Positions 44,025 through 52,701 of a DNA stretch of 64,000 bases are shown here, in pieces. Made by a program: the position numbers and the translations under genes. Origin of the DNA: an uncultured Spirochaetales bacterium (GTDB lineage: Bacteria; Spirochaetota; Spirochaetia; Sphaerochaetales; Sphaerochaetaceae); the NCBI GenBank assembly GCA_949299185.1, contig CASFZR010000003.1:1-64000 (forward strand), written 5' to 3'. Numbering within the stretch: the stretch's first letter is position 1; the number at the start of each line of letters is the position of its first letter. The notes beneath the pieces are model-generated. The model searched no databases and was not told the origin of the DNA. It was given only the letters and a program-made list of their open reading frames with translations.

Positions 44025-44773
44025 GGGAAGAGGACCGGATCGGAAAGCATGTCGAGAAGGGTGGGATAGACGGCATCAGCCTGCTTCTGCAGCCTTGTCA
44101 CATCACCGGAGCCGGTGAGGACGGCAACGGTGTATCCTGCCTTCCCCAGATGCGCGAATTCCATGTCGACGATGGTGTCGCCGATGATCGCGACCTCCTG
44201 GCTTTCCAGCCCCTTCTCCTCGCAGAACTCCTTTATAGCCTCAGGGTTCGGCTTTGGGTGAGTGGGACTGTCCTTCGTCCTGATGAACGAGATGTAATCG
44301 CTTATGCCCATCTTCTTGAGGAAGATGGACGTGGAGCGCAGTGTGTCATTGGTGACGATGCCGAGGATGTAGCCGCGCTTGTACGCCTCCTTGAATACCT
44401 CGCGGACACCGGGGAACTCCATGCTCTCTATCCTTTCCTCAAGTCCGAGATCCGTCTTCTTCATGAACGAGAACATCGCGCGGCCCACCATGAACGGGCT
44501 GAGACGATAGCGTATGCAGAGCCTGAGGATGCGGAGCGTGGCGGTTATCTTCCTGTCATGGCGGAAGATTATGCCATTGGGATAGGTGTTTCCCTTGTCA
44601 TCGACTCCGAGTACCTTCATGAAATCAAGGGTGCATTGCCGCCTTCTTTCCTCCGACAGGTGCGCTGTCGACAGTCCCCTGGAGATGGCCTTGAATAATA
44701 TCGGACCCCAGACCTCCCCGTAATCGAAGAGGGTGCCATCCTTATCGAATATTATTCCCTTGATGCCATCCAT
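44021..44773 (-). CDS. HAD-superfamily phosphatase
   Basis: 250 residues. IKGIIFDKDGTLFDYGEVWG gives the nucleophile and acid Asp pair; GIVTNDTLRSTSIFLKKMGI is motif II, THPKPNPEAIKEF the Lys, and VAIIGDTIVDMEFAHLGKAG motif III. The helical cap is like phosphoglycolate-phosphatase/PGMB relatives. ATG 44773 is chosen: the HAD core starts six residues later, and TATGCT ends seven bases before it. The substrate is not predictable. Confidence 0.87.
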   Translation of the reverse strand: MDGIKGIIFDKDGTLFDYGEVWGPILFKAISRGLSTAHLSEERRRQCTLDFMKVLGVDDKGNTYPNGIIFRHDRKITATLRILRLCIRYRLSPFMVGRAMFSFMKKTDLGLEERIESMEFPGVREVFKEAYKRGYILGIVTNDTLRSTSIFLKKMGISDYISFIRTKDSPTHPKPNPEAIKEFCEEKGLESQEVAIIGDTIVDMEFAHLGKAGYTVAVLTGSGDVTRLQKQADAVYPTLLDMLSDPVLFP

Positions 44774-44780
44774 ATATCCT

Positions 44781-44809
44781 AGCATATGAAAAAACAGGCT
44801 CTTAGTCGA
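44781..44809 (-). promoter_or_regulatory. promoter of the HAD gene, leaderless arrangement
   Basis: On the minus strand TCGACT (44804-44809), exactly 17 nt, TATGCT (44781-44786), seven bases, ATG at 44773. Faces away from the promoter at 44822-44850. Confidence 0.5.
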
Positions 44810-44821
44810 CACCGGCATAGC

Positions 44822-44850
44822 TTGGTCGATCGGCGTATTTAGGCTATCCT
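44822..44850 (+). promoter_or_regulatory. promoter of the SMUG1-like gene, leaderless arrangement
   Basis: TTGGTC (44822-44827), exactly 17 nt, TATCCT (44845-44850), six bases, ATG at 44857. No Shine-Dalgarno. Confidence 0.6.
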
Positions 44851-44856
44851 CAGGGC

Positions 44857-45564
44857 ATGGCGGTCGTTGATGATATCCTCTCTGTCTATCGTGCGCTCTC
44901 ATCAGGGCTTGATGGCCTTGTCGCTGAGAGCCCTGTCCTGACGTATAACGTGCTTTCCTATGCCTGGGGCAATCACGAGGCCTATCTGAGGATGGCGGTC
45001 GGGAAGGGCGCGCGTACGGTGATGCTCGGCATGAACCCCGGGCCGTATGGCATGGCTCAGACAGGGGTACCTTTCGGAGCTGTGAGCTTCGTCCGCACCT
45101 ATCTTGGGATAGACGGGAAGGTGGGACACCCTGCCAATGAATCCCCGCTGCGTCCTGTGCTTGGCATGGAGACGCGGCGCGATGAGGCCTCGGGCAAGGC
45201 CGTATGGACGATGGCGTCGCGCTATGGCAGCCGTGATGGGTTCCTTTCCCGCTGCACCGTGCTTAACTACTGTCCTCTGCTCTTTCTGGATGAGAAGGGC
45301 CGTAACCTGACGCCTGATCATCTTCCACGCGCTTTCCGTACCAAGGTCGAGGACCTTTGCTCATCATCCCTGTCATCCATCCTCTCTCTCCTTGATCCCG
45401 TCTCCATAATAGCCCTTGGACGCTACGCTGAAGGGAAGGCTAGGGAGTGTTCATCGGTACCCGTGCATTACTTCCCGCACCCATCGCCGCTTAATCCATC
45501 ATCCTCCTCATTCTGGAAGGGGATGGCCCTGGAGGAGTTCAGGAGGATCACCGATGCGTCTTAA
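44857..45564 (+). CDS. SMUG1-like uracil-DNA glycosylase
   Basis: 235 residues. MLGMNPGPYGMAQTGVPFGA matches SMUG1 motif I (GMNPGPxGMxQTGVPFG), and HYFPHPSPLNPSS gives the motif II His with H-P-S-P-x-N. VGHPANESP and NYCPLLFLDEKGRNLTPDHL are further SMUG1-type blocks. It removes uracil or oxidised pyrimidines from DNA. SMUG1 is best known from animals but has bacterial members. The 3' end overlaps ispE by 11 nt. Confidence 0.92.
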   Translation: MAVVDDILSVYRALSSGLDGLVAESPVLTYNVLSYAWGNHEAYLRMAVGKGARTVMLGMNPGPYGMAQTGVPFGAVSFVRTYLGIDGKVGHPANESPLRPVLGMETRRDEASGKAVWTMASRYGSRDGFLSRCTVLNYCPLLFLDEKGRNLTPDHLPRAFRTKVEDLCSSSLSSILSLLDPVSIIALGRYAEGKARECSSVPVHYFPHPSPLNPSSSSFWKGMALEEFRRITDAS

Positions 45565-46330
45565 GGCCTATGCGAAGGTGAACATCGGGCTGATCGTCGG
45601 AGGCAGGAGACCCGATGGATACCATGAGATAGAGAGCTACATGGCACTTGTGGATCTCTCTGATACGATCGATGCGGAGATAAGGCCTTCTTCGGTTCTC
45701 TCCGTGGATATAGAGAGGAGCGTCCCTTATCTTGAGGAGGGATCGGTGGATCTGATGGAGAAGGCTGCCCGCATATTCTCAGAGCGTTTCTCACTGCCTT
45801 TCTCGCTTTCTCTCAGGATAGACAAGAGGATACCGTCGCAGGCAGGGCTTGGTGGAGGATCCGCGGATGCCGCGGCAATCCTGCGCTTCCTCTTCGCGGA
45901 ATATGGTATCAAGGAGGGGCTGCTGGAGACCGCCGCGGCAGTGGGCTCTGACGTCCCGTTCCTAGCGTCGGGCTACCGCACCGCGCTCGTGCGTGGCAGA
46001 GGGGAGATCGTGGAGGAAAGGGCAGGACTACACGGTAGGCCGATCATGATCTTCATTCCGGAGGCGCGCAGCTCCACTGGCAAGGCCTATGCGCTCCTTG
46101 ATGGCACGGAACGCCCTGAGCGCCATCTGCCGCCGCTCTCCTCATCGCTTGATAAGGCTTCCTTCCCCAATGACTTCGAGCTGGTGCTTCCGACCTCTGT
46201 TCCTGCCGCTGTTTCCGATACGGGCGCGTTCATCTCCCTGACAGGATCCGGCAGCGCATGGTACGCGATACCCGCTGAAGGCATGGTCTTCCCTGATATC
46301 CCCGGCGTTCTCGCGTGTACCCTCATTTAG
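45554..46330 (+). CDS. ispE: 4-diphosphocytidyl-2-C-methyl-D-erythritol kinase
   Basis: 258 residues, GHMP kinase of the non-mevalonate isoprenoid pathway. AYAKVNIGLIVGGRRPDGYH is the IspE N-terminus, SQAGLGGGSADAAAILRF the ATP-binding loop, GSDVPF the catalytic Asp region and SLTGSGSAWYA motif 3. Slightly short (about 280 is usual). Start ATG 45554 overlaps the upstream glycosylase gene; the longer frame lies inside that gene. Confidence 0.95.
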   Translation: MRLKAYAKVNIGLIVGGRRPDGYHEIESYMALVDLSDTIDAEIRPSSVLSVDIERSVPYLEEGSVDLMEKAARIFSERFSLPFSLSLRIDKRIPSQAGLGGGSADAAAILRFLFAEYGIKEGLLETAAAVGSDVPFLASGYRTALVRGRGEIVEERAGLHGRPIMIFIPEARSSTGKAYALLDGTERPERHLPPLSSSLDKASFPNDFELVLPTSVPAAVSDTGAFISLTGSGSAWYAIPAEGMVFPDIPGVLACTLI

Positions 46331-46410
46331 CCTGATTATCCATCTATCCTCCTCCCTGGATTGGCAGAAACGGGGACTCAGGGCGTATATAGGGAGAAAA
46401 GGAGGATGAG

Positions 46411-48015
46411 ATGCGCTACAATGTATGCGTGAAGCCGATGAGTACCCTATCGTCATTTGAGGCATATATGAGGAACGGGCTCTTCTATGTCGACAAGACG
46501 GAGTTCGCCTACAATATGCTCAGACAGAGGAGCGCCGTGCCGTTCTTCTTCCTAGCCCGTCCACGGCGATGGGGCAAGACCCTTATGGTATCGACGCTTG
46601 AGGCTGCGCTGAGAGGGCGCAGGGAACTATTCGACGGTCTCTTCCTCGGGGCCTCGGATTATGGTTTCGAGCCATGTCCTGTCATCCGCCTCGATATGTC
46701 GCAGCTTACGGTAAGTGACCCTATCGAAGAGACGCGTTCCCATCTCACATCGATGATAGCAGAGGCTGCTGCGGCATATGGGGTAAGCATAGATCCTCGA
46801 TCAGCCCCTGGGAATGCGTTGCAGATGGCGCTTTCAGGCATAGCTGCTAGAGGCAAAGGCTGTGCCGCGATACTTATCGATGAATATGACACGCCGTTGC
46901 AGGATTCGCTGTACCTGAAAGGCGGAGAGCCTGTGAGGGATATGATCAGGGATTTCTATGCTAGGCTCAAGCCATGCTCTGACCTGATCAGCTTCCTCTT
47001 CATCACCGGTGTCACAAGGATGAATAACCAGTCTATCTTCTCCAAGCTGAACAACCTCCGTGACCTTACGTTCGATCCTGATTACTCATCCATTGCCGGC
47101 TATACGCAGATAGAGCTTGAGAGGTATTTCACCGAAGGCTTTGATGAGTTCTCTGCGGTGACTGGCCGGGATAGGGAGTGGCTTATAGGAGAGCTGGAAC
47201 GATGGTATGACGGTTATCGGTTCGCCGATGGAGCTGAGAGCGTATATAATCCTGTCTCGATAAACAGCTTCTTCGATATGTCATATGGACGCATGAGGTT
47301 CGGATCATATTGGGCCTCGACTGCTTCATCTCGGATGATATATGACCTTGCCAGGCGTCATCCCTTTATGTTCCTGCCGGGAGAGACGAAGCGTATTAAC
47401 GAGGGGGTGCTGCAGAATTTCATGATCGAGGATTTCGCGTCAGATGCGTTCCTTAGCGAGGAGCAGGTATATGGATATCTCTATCTTGCGGGGTATCTGA
47501 CGATGGATCGGCATGCGGGCCGTGATATCCTCCTGAGGATACCTGACCATGAGGTGGAGCTGGTTATCTGCGAGGTGCTTGCCCGGCTCTATGTCGAGGA
47601 AACGCATCCTTCGATAGCCGATGGGTTGAGAAAGGCCTTATCCTCCGATGATATGGATGCCTTCTCCTCTGGCCTTCGTGACCTTCTGCTCATTCCTCCA
47701 TATGATGCCCGCGTGTCGCTGGAACGGTACTATCAATCGCTGATCTATGTCGTGCTTAGGTTGATGGATGGAGTAGATGTAAGGTGCGAGGCGCATACGG
47801 CCAATGGCAGGGCGGATCTGATTGTCCAGTATGGACACCGACTGATAGTCATAGAGCTGAAGCTGAATGGCTCGGCCGAGGATGCCATAGCCCAGATAGA
47901 GGATAGGCGGTACTGGGAGGGCTCAGGGCTGTCAGGCCGTGACGTATACCTTCTGGGCATTAACATCGATGATTCGGATAATCTCTCGATAAGCTGGATC
48001 GGAAAGAGGCTTTAG
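46411..48015 (+). CDS. AAA-ATPase-like / PD-(D/E)XK nuclease-family protein
   Basis: 534 residues, complete. GGAGGATGAG precedes the ATG. The N-terminus carries the family's aromatic block (FYVDKTEFAYNML) and an atypical P-loop, ARPRRWGKTLMVSTLE (Lys56-Thr57). AAILIDEYDTPLQDSLYLK is the Walker B region, and ITGVTRMNNQSIFSKLNNL is a conserved middle block. The C-terminal ~75 residues form a PD-(D/E)XK-like domain (GRADLIVQYGHRLIVIELKL). This family is strongly expanded in gut anaerobes and has no settled function; defence or mobile-element links are suspected. A paralogue ends at position 253. Confidence 0.88.
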   Translation: MRYNVCVKPMSTLSSFEAYMRNGLFYVDKTEFAYNMLRQRSAVPFFFLARPRRWGKTLMVSTLEAALRGRRELFDGLFLGASDYGFEPCPVIRLDMSQLTVSDPIEETRSHLTSMIAEAAAAYGVSIDPRSAPGNALQMALSGIAARGKGCAAILIDEYDTPLQDSLYLKGGEPVRDMIRDFYARLKPCSDLISFLFITGVTRMNNQSIFSKLNNLRDLTFDPDYSSIAGYTQIELERYFTEGFDEFSAVTGRDREWLIGELERWYDGYRFADGAESVYNPVSINSFFDMSYGRMRFGSYWASTASSRMIYDLARRHPFMFLPGETKRINEGVLQNFMIEDFASDAFLSEEQVYGYLYLAGYLTMDRHAGRDILLRIPDHEVELVICEVLARLYVEETHPSIADGLRKALSSDDMDAFSSGLRDLLLIPPYDARVSLERYYQSLIYVVLRLMDGVDVRCEAHTANGRADLIVQYGHRLIVIELKLNGSAEDAIAQIEDRRYWEGSGLSGRDVYLLGINIDDSDNLSISWIGKRL

Positions 48016-48026
48016 GCCTGGGATTA

Positions 48027-48055
48027 TTGCAAGATCAGGCTATATCTGCTATTTT
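48027..48055 (+). promoter_or_regulatory. promoter of tRNA-Gln
   Basis: TTGCAA (48027-48032), exactly 17 nt, TATTTT (48050-48055), 12 nt before the tRNA 5' end. Confidence 0.7.
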
Positions 48056-48066
48056 CGCTCTTGCGT

Positions 48067-48139
48067 TGGGAAGTAGCCAAGTGGTTAAGGCACGAGATTT
48101 TGATTCTTGCATTCGAAGGTTCGAGTCCTTCCTTCCCAG
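48067..48139 (+). tRNA. tRNA-Gln (anticodon UUG)
   Basis: 73 nt. Acceptor TGGGAAG / CTTCCCA with discriminator G, D-arm AGCCAAGTGGTTAAGGC, anticodon stem CGAGA / TCTTG around TTTTGAT (anticodon UUG, reads CAA), T-loop TTCGAGT. The 3' CCA is not encoded. MnmA (28005-29063) is expected to thiolate its U34. Confidence 0.95.
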
Positions 48140-48153
48140 CTTCTTTCCATGCC

Positions 48154-48182
48154 TTGCAGAAAAGTCCTTTGTCAGATATCAT
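48154..48182 (+). promoter_or_regulatory. rplY operon promoter
   Basis: TTGCAG (48154-48159), exactly 17 nt, TATCAT (48177-48182). It gives a leader of about 58 nt. Confidence 0.65.
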
Positions 48183-48190
48183 CGTTAGCC

Positions 48191-48226
48191 GTGCTTCGGC
48201 ACTTTATGGTAATCGGCATGGCCGAT
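48191..48226 (+). promoter_or_regulatory. two small hairpins in the rplY leader
   Basis: GTGC-TTCG-GCAC (48191-48202) is a UUCG-type tetraloop stem; ATCGGC-atg-GCCGAT (48212-48226) follows. They could bind L25 or ribosomal RNA-like factors for feedback, but I know of no such leader. Confidence 0.35.
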
Positions 48227-48246
48227 GAGAGTATAAGGAGAAGAAG

Positions 48247-48882
48247 ATGGGCGAGAAGAAGTTTCTTGGCGCAAGGCTTAGGACAGCTGACTTCGGTTCA
48301 GCTGGTTCGAGAAGGCTCCTCAGGAATGGTGAGATCCCTGGAGTCGTGTATGGAAAGGATCAGCCGATCCACGTCATCGTCAATGCACGTGAGTTCGCTG
48401 CGAAGAGGTCAGGCTTCGGTGAGTCTACCCTCATCTCGCTCAATGTCGCTGATGAGAAGTCCCACGATGTATTCGTGAAGTCCTATCAGGAGGATCTTCT
48501 CAAGGGTGTTGTCCAGCATATCGATTTCTTCGAGGTCACAGCTGGCCAGGCCGTAAGGACCAACGTCCGTATCGAGCTTGTCGGAAATCCTGTCGGCACG
48601 AGGAATGGAGGCGTCCTGGAGCAGCTTATCCACGAGGTCGAGGTGGAGTGCCTTCCTTCCGATCTCCCGGAGACGATCAGCGGCGATATCTCAGCGCTTG
48701 ATGTCAACGAGTCGTTCCGCGTGAACCAGCTCAATGTTCCTCAGGGTGTAAAGATCCTGGTCGATGGAGATGAGACGGTCGCTTCGATCAAGTATGTCAA
48801 GGAAGAGGCTCCTGCGGCAGCTGAGGATACGGCTGCGGATGCAGCGGCTACCGACGCGGCAGCAACCACCGAGACGAAGTAA
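48247..48882 (+). CDS. rplY: 50S ribosomal protein L25 (general stress protein CTC form)
   Basis: 211 residues, the long form with a C-terminal domain. LRTADFGSAGSRRLLRNGEI and PGVVYGKDQPIHVIVNAREF form the 5S-rRNA-binding domain; FEVTAGQAVRTNVRIELVGN starts the TL5/CTC beta domain (about 90-185), and the end is an Ala/Thr-rich acidic tail. Ribosome site AAGGAG. First gene of rplY-pth-tilS, as in treponemes to my recollection. Confidence 0.95.
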   Translation: MGEKKFLGARLRTADFGSAGSRRLLRNGEIPGVVYGKDQPIHVIVNAREFAAKRSGFGESTLISLNVADEKSHDVFVKSYQEDLLKGVVQHIDFFEVTAGQAVRTNVRIELVGNPVGTRNGGVLEQLIHEVEVECLPSDLPETISGDISALDVNESFRVNQLNVPQGVKILVDGDETVASIKYVKEEAPAAAEDTAADAAATDAAATTETK

Positions 48883-48883
48883 G

Positions 48884-49423
48884 ATGGTCGTATTCGGTCT
48901 TGGTAATCCCGGGGCCGGATATGCACGCACAAGGCACAATGTCGGGTTCGACACTGTGGAAAGGATAGCAGCGCTGAAGGACATGAAGCTCCGGAAGCGC
49001 TGTTTCCGTCTCTATAGGCGTGCATCGTCCGGGAGCCTTACGCTCGTGGAGCCGCTTACCTATATGAACAGCTCCGGTGACGTGGTTGAGGAGAATCTCA
49101 GGCCAGGCGAGGAGATGGTGGTCATCGTCGACCAGATGGACCTGCCTCCTGGACGCATCAGGATACGCAGGGGCGGAGGCTCGGCCGGCCACAATGGCCT
49201 GAAGTCCATAATCGCGGCCCATGGCCCTGATTTCATCCGTGTCTATGTGGGCATCGGCAGGCCAGAGAAGGGGACCGCGGTGATCGATCATGTGCTGACG
49301 CGCTTCAATGATTCCGACCGTGCCCTAGTGGATCAGGCGGAGGAGAGGGCCGCGGAGGCCGTGCTACGGCTTGCCGGAGGGGAGAGGTTCGAAAGTGTCG
49401 TCCAATGGGCTAATTCCCTCTGA
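48884..49423 (+). CDS. pth: peptidyl-tRNA hydrolase
   Basis: 179 residues. It recycles peptidyl-tRNA. VVFGLGNPGAGYARTRHNVG carries the catalytic His and Asn; VEPLTYMNSSG and RRGGGSAGHNGLKSII with the second His/Asn are diagnostic. ATG 48884 comes one base after the rplY stop. The frame is open far upstream but inside rplY. Confidence 0.96.
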   Translation: MVVFGLGNPGAGYARTRHNVGFDTVERIAALKDMKLRKRCFRLYRRASSGSLTLVEPLTYMNSSGDVVEENLRPGEEMVVIVDQMDLPPGRIRIRRGGGSAGHNGLKSIIAAHGPDFIRVYVGIGRPEKGTAVIDHVLTRFNDSDRALVDQAEERAAEAVLRLAGGERFESVVQWANSL

Positions 49424-50660
49424 TGTCATCCTGCCTCCCGGACGCCTGCTGCTGGCGTTCTCCGGCGGTGATGATTCCCTCGCGCTTCTCTCTATCCTCT
49501 CCGAGATCGCTCCAGAGAGGACTGAGGCGCTATATGTGAATCACGCCATCCGGGGAGAAGAGGAGCTGGAGGCTGAGGAGGAGCTTAACAGGTGCAATGC
49601 CGCCATCCTTGGCATTCCTCTTCATATCGAAAGGCTCGGTCGCGGACGCGTGGAAGAGCTTTCCCGGGAGAAGGGCATCGGGATCGAGGCTGCTGCCCGT
49701 TCGCTTCGCTACGAGGCGCTTCGGCGCTATGCCTCTGAGAATGGCTTTGACCGTATCCTTACGGCCCATCACCGCGATGATCAGGCGGAGACGGTGGCGA
49801 TGCGTATGCTCGCTTCCGCCCCGTTCTATGCCTGGAGCGCGATAGTCAGGGATGATGGCGTGCTTTGCAGGCCCCTCCTGCCATACTGGAAGTCGGAGAT
49901 CCTCGGATACCTTGCCTCGACAGGTCTTACGCCTTCCGTTGACTCAACCAATGATGATACTGCTTATAGCCGCAACAGGATCAGGCAGGCCCTTATGCCG
50001 GCCCTTTCCATAGAGGCGAAGGATATGATGGCTACGATTGCGGAGAATGTCGCGGTATTCAGGGAAAGACATAGGATAGAGCCATCGTTTTCCGGATTCT
50101 ATCTTGCGTATAACAGGAAGGATATCATCTCGTCGCCTCGCTTTGCCGCCGAAAGGGCGGTCTATGAGGCCAATGCCTCGCTCGGCTCTTCCCTGCGGAT
50201 ATCCCGCAATGCGATAGATTCCATCCTTGCCAAGGCTGCAGAGGGGCGCGGCAGCCTGTCCGTGGGCGATCTTGGGTTCGTGTTCACGAAGGATGAGATG
50301 AGGATATATCCATCCCTTCCCGATTTCGCCGTGCCGCTAGAGGATGGGGCGATGGTAGCCGATGGCCTGATGCTGAGGATAGGGGACGAGGGCGATGGGC
50401 TTACGCTCCGCATACCGCTTTCATCCCTCTCCGCTCCTGCGTTGATCCGCAGTGCCCGCGAGGGTGACGTGATCGCGCTCAAGGGTGCGGATAAGAAGGT
50501 CTCGGAGCTGATGAAGGATCAGCGGGTCCCGTATGCTGTCGTCATCGAGGACAGGAACGGCATAGTGGCGTATCTTGCCAGGCCGTTCGGAGGGCGTGAC
50601 AGGCTTTCAAGGCGCTTCTTAGGTGCCTCTGGAGAGTCCGTTGCCCTTGCCCTTATCTGA
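49395..50660 (+). CDS. tilS: tRNA(Ile)-lysidine synthase
   Basis: 421 residues from GTG 49395 (GGAGAGG 7 nt upstream), which lies inside the pth 3' end. PP-loop LAFSGGDDSLALLSILSE, LYVNHAIRGEEELEAEEELN, AARSLRYEALRRYA and TAHHRDDQAETVAMRM are TilS motifs, followed by NRIRQALMP. It converts C34 of tRNA-Ile(CAU) to lysidine. The C-terminal domain has LIRSAREGDVIALKGADKKV. Essential housekeeping enzyme. Confidence 0.93.
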   Translation: MSSNGLIPSDVILPPGRLLLAFSGGDDSLALLSILSEIAPERTEALYVNHAIRGEEELEAEEELNRCNAAILGIPLHIERLGRGRVEELSREKGIGIEAAARSLRYEALRRYASENGFDRILTAHHRDDQAETVAMRMLASAPFYAWSAIVRDDGVLCRPLLPYWKSEILGYLASTGLTPSVDSTNDDTAYSRNRIRQALMPALSIEAKDMMATIAENVAVFRERHRIEPSFSGFYLAYNRKDIISSPRFAAERAVYEANASLGSSLRISRNAIDSILAKAAEGRGSLSVGDLGFVFTKDEMRIYPSLPDFAVPLEDGAMVADGLMLRIGDEGDGLTLRIPLSSLSAPALIRSAREGDVIALKGADKKVSELMKDQRVPYAVVIEDRNGIVAYLARPFGGRDRLSRRFLGASGESVALALI

Positions 50661-50675
50661 TAGCTACGGTATATT
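50647..50675 (+). promoter_or_regulatory. ftsH promoter, near-leaderless
   Basis: TTGCCC (50647-50652), exactly 17 nt, TATATT (50670-50675), nine bases, ATG at 50685. It overlaps the tilS end. No Shine-Dalgarno precedes the ATG. Confidence 0.55.
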
Positions 50676-50684
50676 TTGCTTCAA

Positions 50685-52694
50685 ATGGACGAGAAAGATA
50701 ATAAGGAGAATGAGGTAAGGCCCGATGGTGCCTCACCTTCTCCAGAACCGGAAAGGAAGCCTGAAGGCCCCGAAGGAGGGCGGAAGCAGGACGAGAAGCC
50801 CAAGAAGAACGTATATGACCAGTATAGATACTGGGGCTCTGGCGGACAGGGGGGCGATGGCGGCTCCTTCAAGGGAGGCGGCAAGCGTAACCGTCTTGCT
50901 CTTATCGCGCTCATCCTTCTCGTTATTTCCTTCGTATATGTATTCATGTCCACCCCTACGGGCGTGGAGGCTGAAGAGACATCGTATACCATGTTCCTCG
51001 ATCAGGTGGAGCGGGGCAATGTCGCCTCTGTCACGATCGTTGAGCATAGCGTCATCGATTACACCCTCAGCAACGGCATGGCGGCCACCTGCCGCATCCC
51101 GTATCCTGATGGTACGCTCCTCGACAAGCTCGCGGAGAAGGGCATAGATGTCAGCGGCGCGGTGCAGCCGACCCCGATATGGTATATCGTCATACAGCTC
51201 CTGCCATGGGTCGTCTTCGTGGTGATGATCTTCATGATCATGAGGCAGACCGGGGCAGCCGGCGGCGGAAGGATGATGTCATCATTTGGCAAGAGCCACG
51301 CGCAGATGTATGGCAAGAACGACAAGAAGGTGACATTCCAGGATGTCGCAGGACAGAAGGAGGCCAAGTATGAGCTTCAGGAGGTCGTGGACTTCCTCAA
51401 GCATCCGGACCGCTTCGTGAAGATCGGTGCCAGGATCCCTCGCGGCGTGCTTCTCGTGGGTCCTCCGGGAACAGGTAAGACCCTCCTTGCCCGTGCTGTC
51501 GCAGGTGAGGCCGGCGTGTCGTTCCTGCATACCTCAGGCTCGGATTTCGTTGAGATGTTCGTCGGCATGGGAGCGGCGCGCGTGCGCGATCTCTTCGCGG
51601 AGGCGCGGAAGAACGCCCCATGCATAATTTTCATCGATGAGCTTGATGCCGTAGGACGTGCGCGTGGCGCAGGACTGGGCGGCGGACACGATGAGAGGGA
51701 GCAGACGCTTAACCAGATGCTCGTCGAGATGGATGGATTCTCCTCCGATCCCGGCGTCATCGTGATGGCTGCCACCAACAGGCCCGATGTCCTTGATCCG
51801 GCGCTTCTCAGGCCGGGACGCTTCGATAGGCAGGTCGTGGTCGAGCTTCCTGATGTGCAGGAGAGGCTCGATATCCTCCGTATCCATGTCAAGAAGGTCC
51901 AGGTTGCATCTGATGTCGATCTTGAGAGGATCGCGAGGGCGACCCCCGGATCCTCTGGCGCGGATCTTGCAAACCTCGTGAACGAGGCGGCTCTCTTCGC
52001 GGCCCGTGGCAACCGCTCTGTCGTCTCGATGGATGACTTCGAGAAGGCCAGGGATAAGATACTCCTCGGCGTTGCCAGGGAGTCTGTCTACATGACCGAG
52101 GAGGAGAAGCGGGCGACTGCCTACCATGAGGCTGGCCATACGCTCCTTCATTACTACCTGAAGAACGCGGATCCCCTCCATAAGGTGACGATCATACCGC
52201 ATGGACGTGCCCTCGGCCTGACGATGAGCCTGCCGGAGAAGGACGCCTATACGAAGAACAGGTCATTCCTCGAGGATAGGATAAAGATCTGCATGGGTGG
52301 CTATGTCGCTGAGGATATCGTATACGGCGAGACGACGACAGGAACCAGCAACGATATAAAGCAGGCGACGCAGATGGCCAGGCGCATGGTCACGGAGTGG
52401 GGCATGTCCGCGCTGGGCTTCGTCTCGCTCTCCGATGATGATGAGCCCTTGTTCCTCGGCCGTGAGATAGCAAGGCACAAGGACTACTCAGAGGAGACGG
52501 CGAGACGCATCGATGAGGAGGTCGGTAAGATCCTCACGAGGTGCATGGACGATACCAGGGATATCCTCACGACGCACCGTGATCAGCTCGATGCCCTTAC
52601 CGAGGCGCTGGTGCAGAAGGAGACGCTGGATGATAAGGAGATCAGGGAGATGCTTGGCTTCCCGCCGATGCATCATCTCTCCGATCTTACGTAG
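50685..52694 (+). CDS. ftsH: ATP-dependent zinc metalloprotease FtsH
   Basis: 669 residues, membrane-anchored AAA+ protease. The N-terminal ~65 residues are an unusual Pro/Glu/Lys/Gly-rich cytosolic stretch, then helix 1 ([18 protein letters not shown]), a periplasmic domain, and helix 2 (near [19 protein letters not shown]). The AAA domain has GPPGTGKT (259-266), [12 protein letters not shown] and [11 protein letters not shown]. The zinc site is HEAGH (His481-His485). ATG 50685 is used rather than the nearby TTG. Confidence 0.97.
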   Translation: MDEKDNKENEVRPDGASPSPEPERKPEGPEGGRKQDEKPKKNVYDQYRYWGSGGQGGDGGSFKGGGKRNRLALIALILLVISFVYVFMSTPTGVEAEETSYTMFLDQVERGNVASVTIVEHSVIDYTLSNGMAATCRIPYPDGTLLDKLAEKGIDVSGAVQPTPIWYIVIQLLPWVVFVVMIFMIMRQTGAAGGGRMMSSFGKSHAQMYGKNDKKVTFQDVAGQKEAKYELQEVVDFLKHPDRFVKIGARIPRGVLLVGPPGTGKTLLARAVAGEAGVSFLHTSGSDFVEMFVGMGAARVRDLFAEARKNAPCIIFIDELDAVGRARGAGLGGGHDEREQTLNQMLVEMDGFSSDPGVIVMAATNRPDVLDPALLRPGRFDRQVVVELPDVQERLDILRIHVKKVQVASDVDLERIARATPGSSGADLANLVNEAALFAARGNRSVVSMDDFEKARDKILLGVARESVYMTEEEKRATAYHEAGHTLLHYYLKNADPLHKVTIIPHGRALGLTMSLPEKDAYTKNRSFLEDRIKICMGGYVAEDIVYGETTTGTSNDIKQATQMARRMVTEWGMSALGFVSLSDDDEPLFLGREIARHKDYSEETARRIDEEVGKILTRCMDDTRDILTTHRDQLDALTEALVQKETLDDKEIREMLGFPPMHHLSDLT

Positions 52695-52701
52695 GTGAGC
52701 G

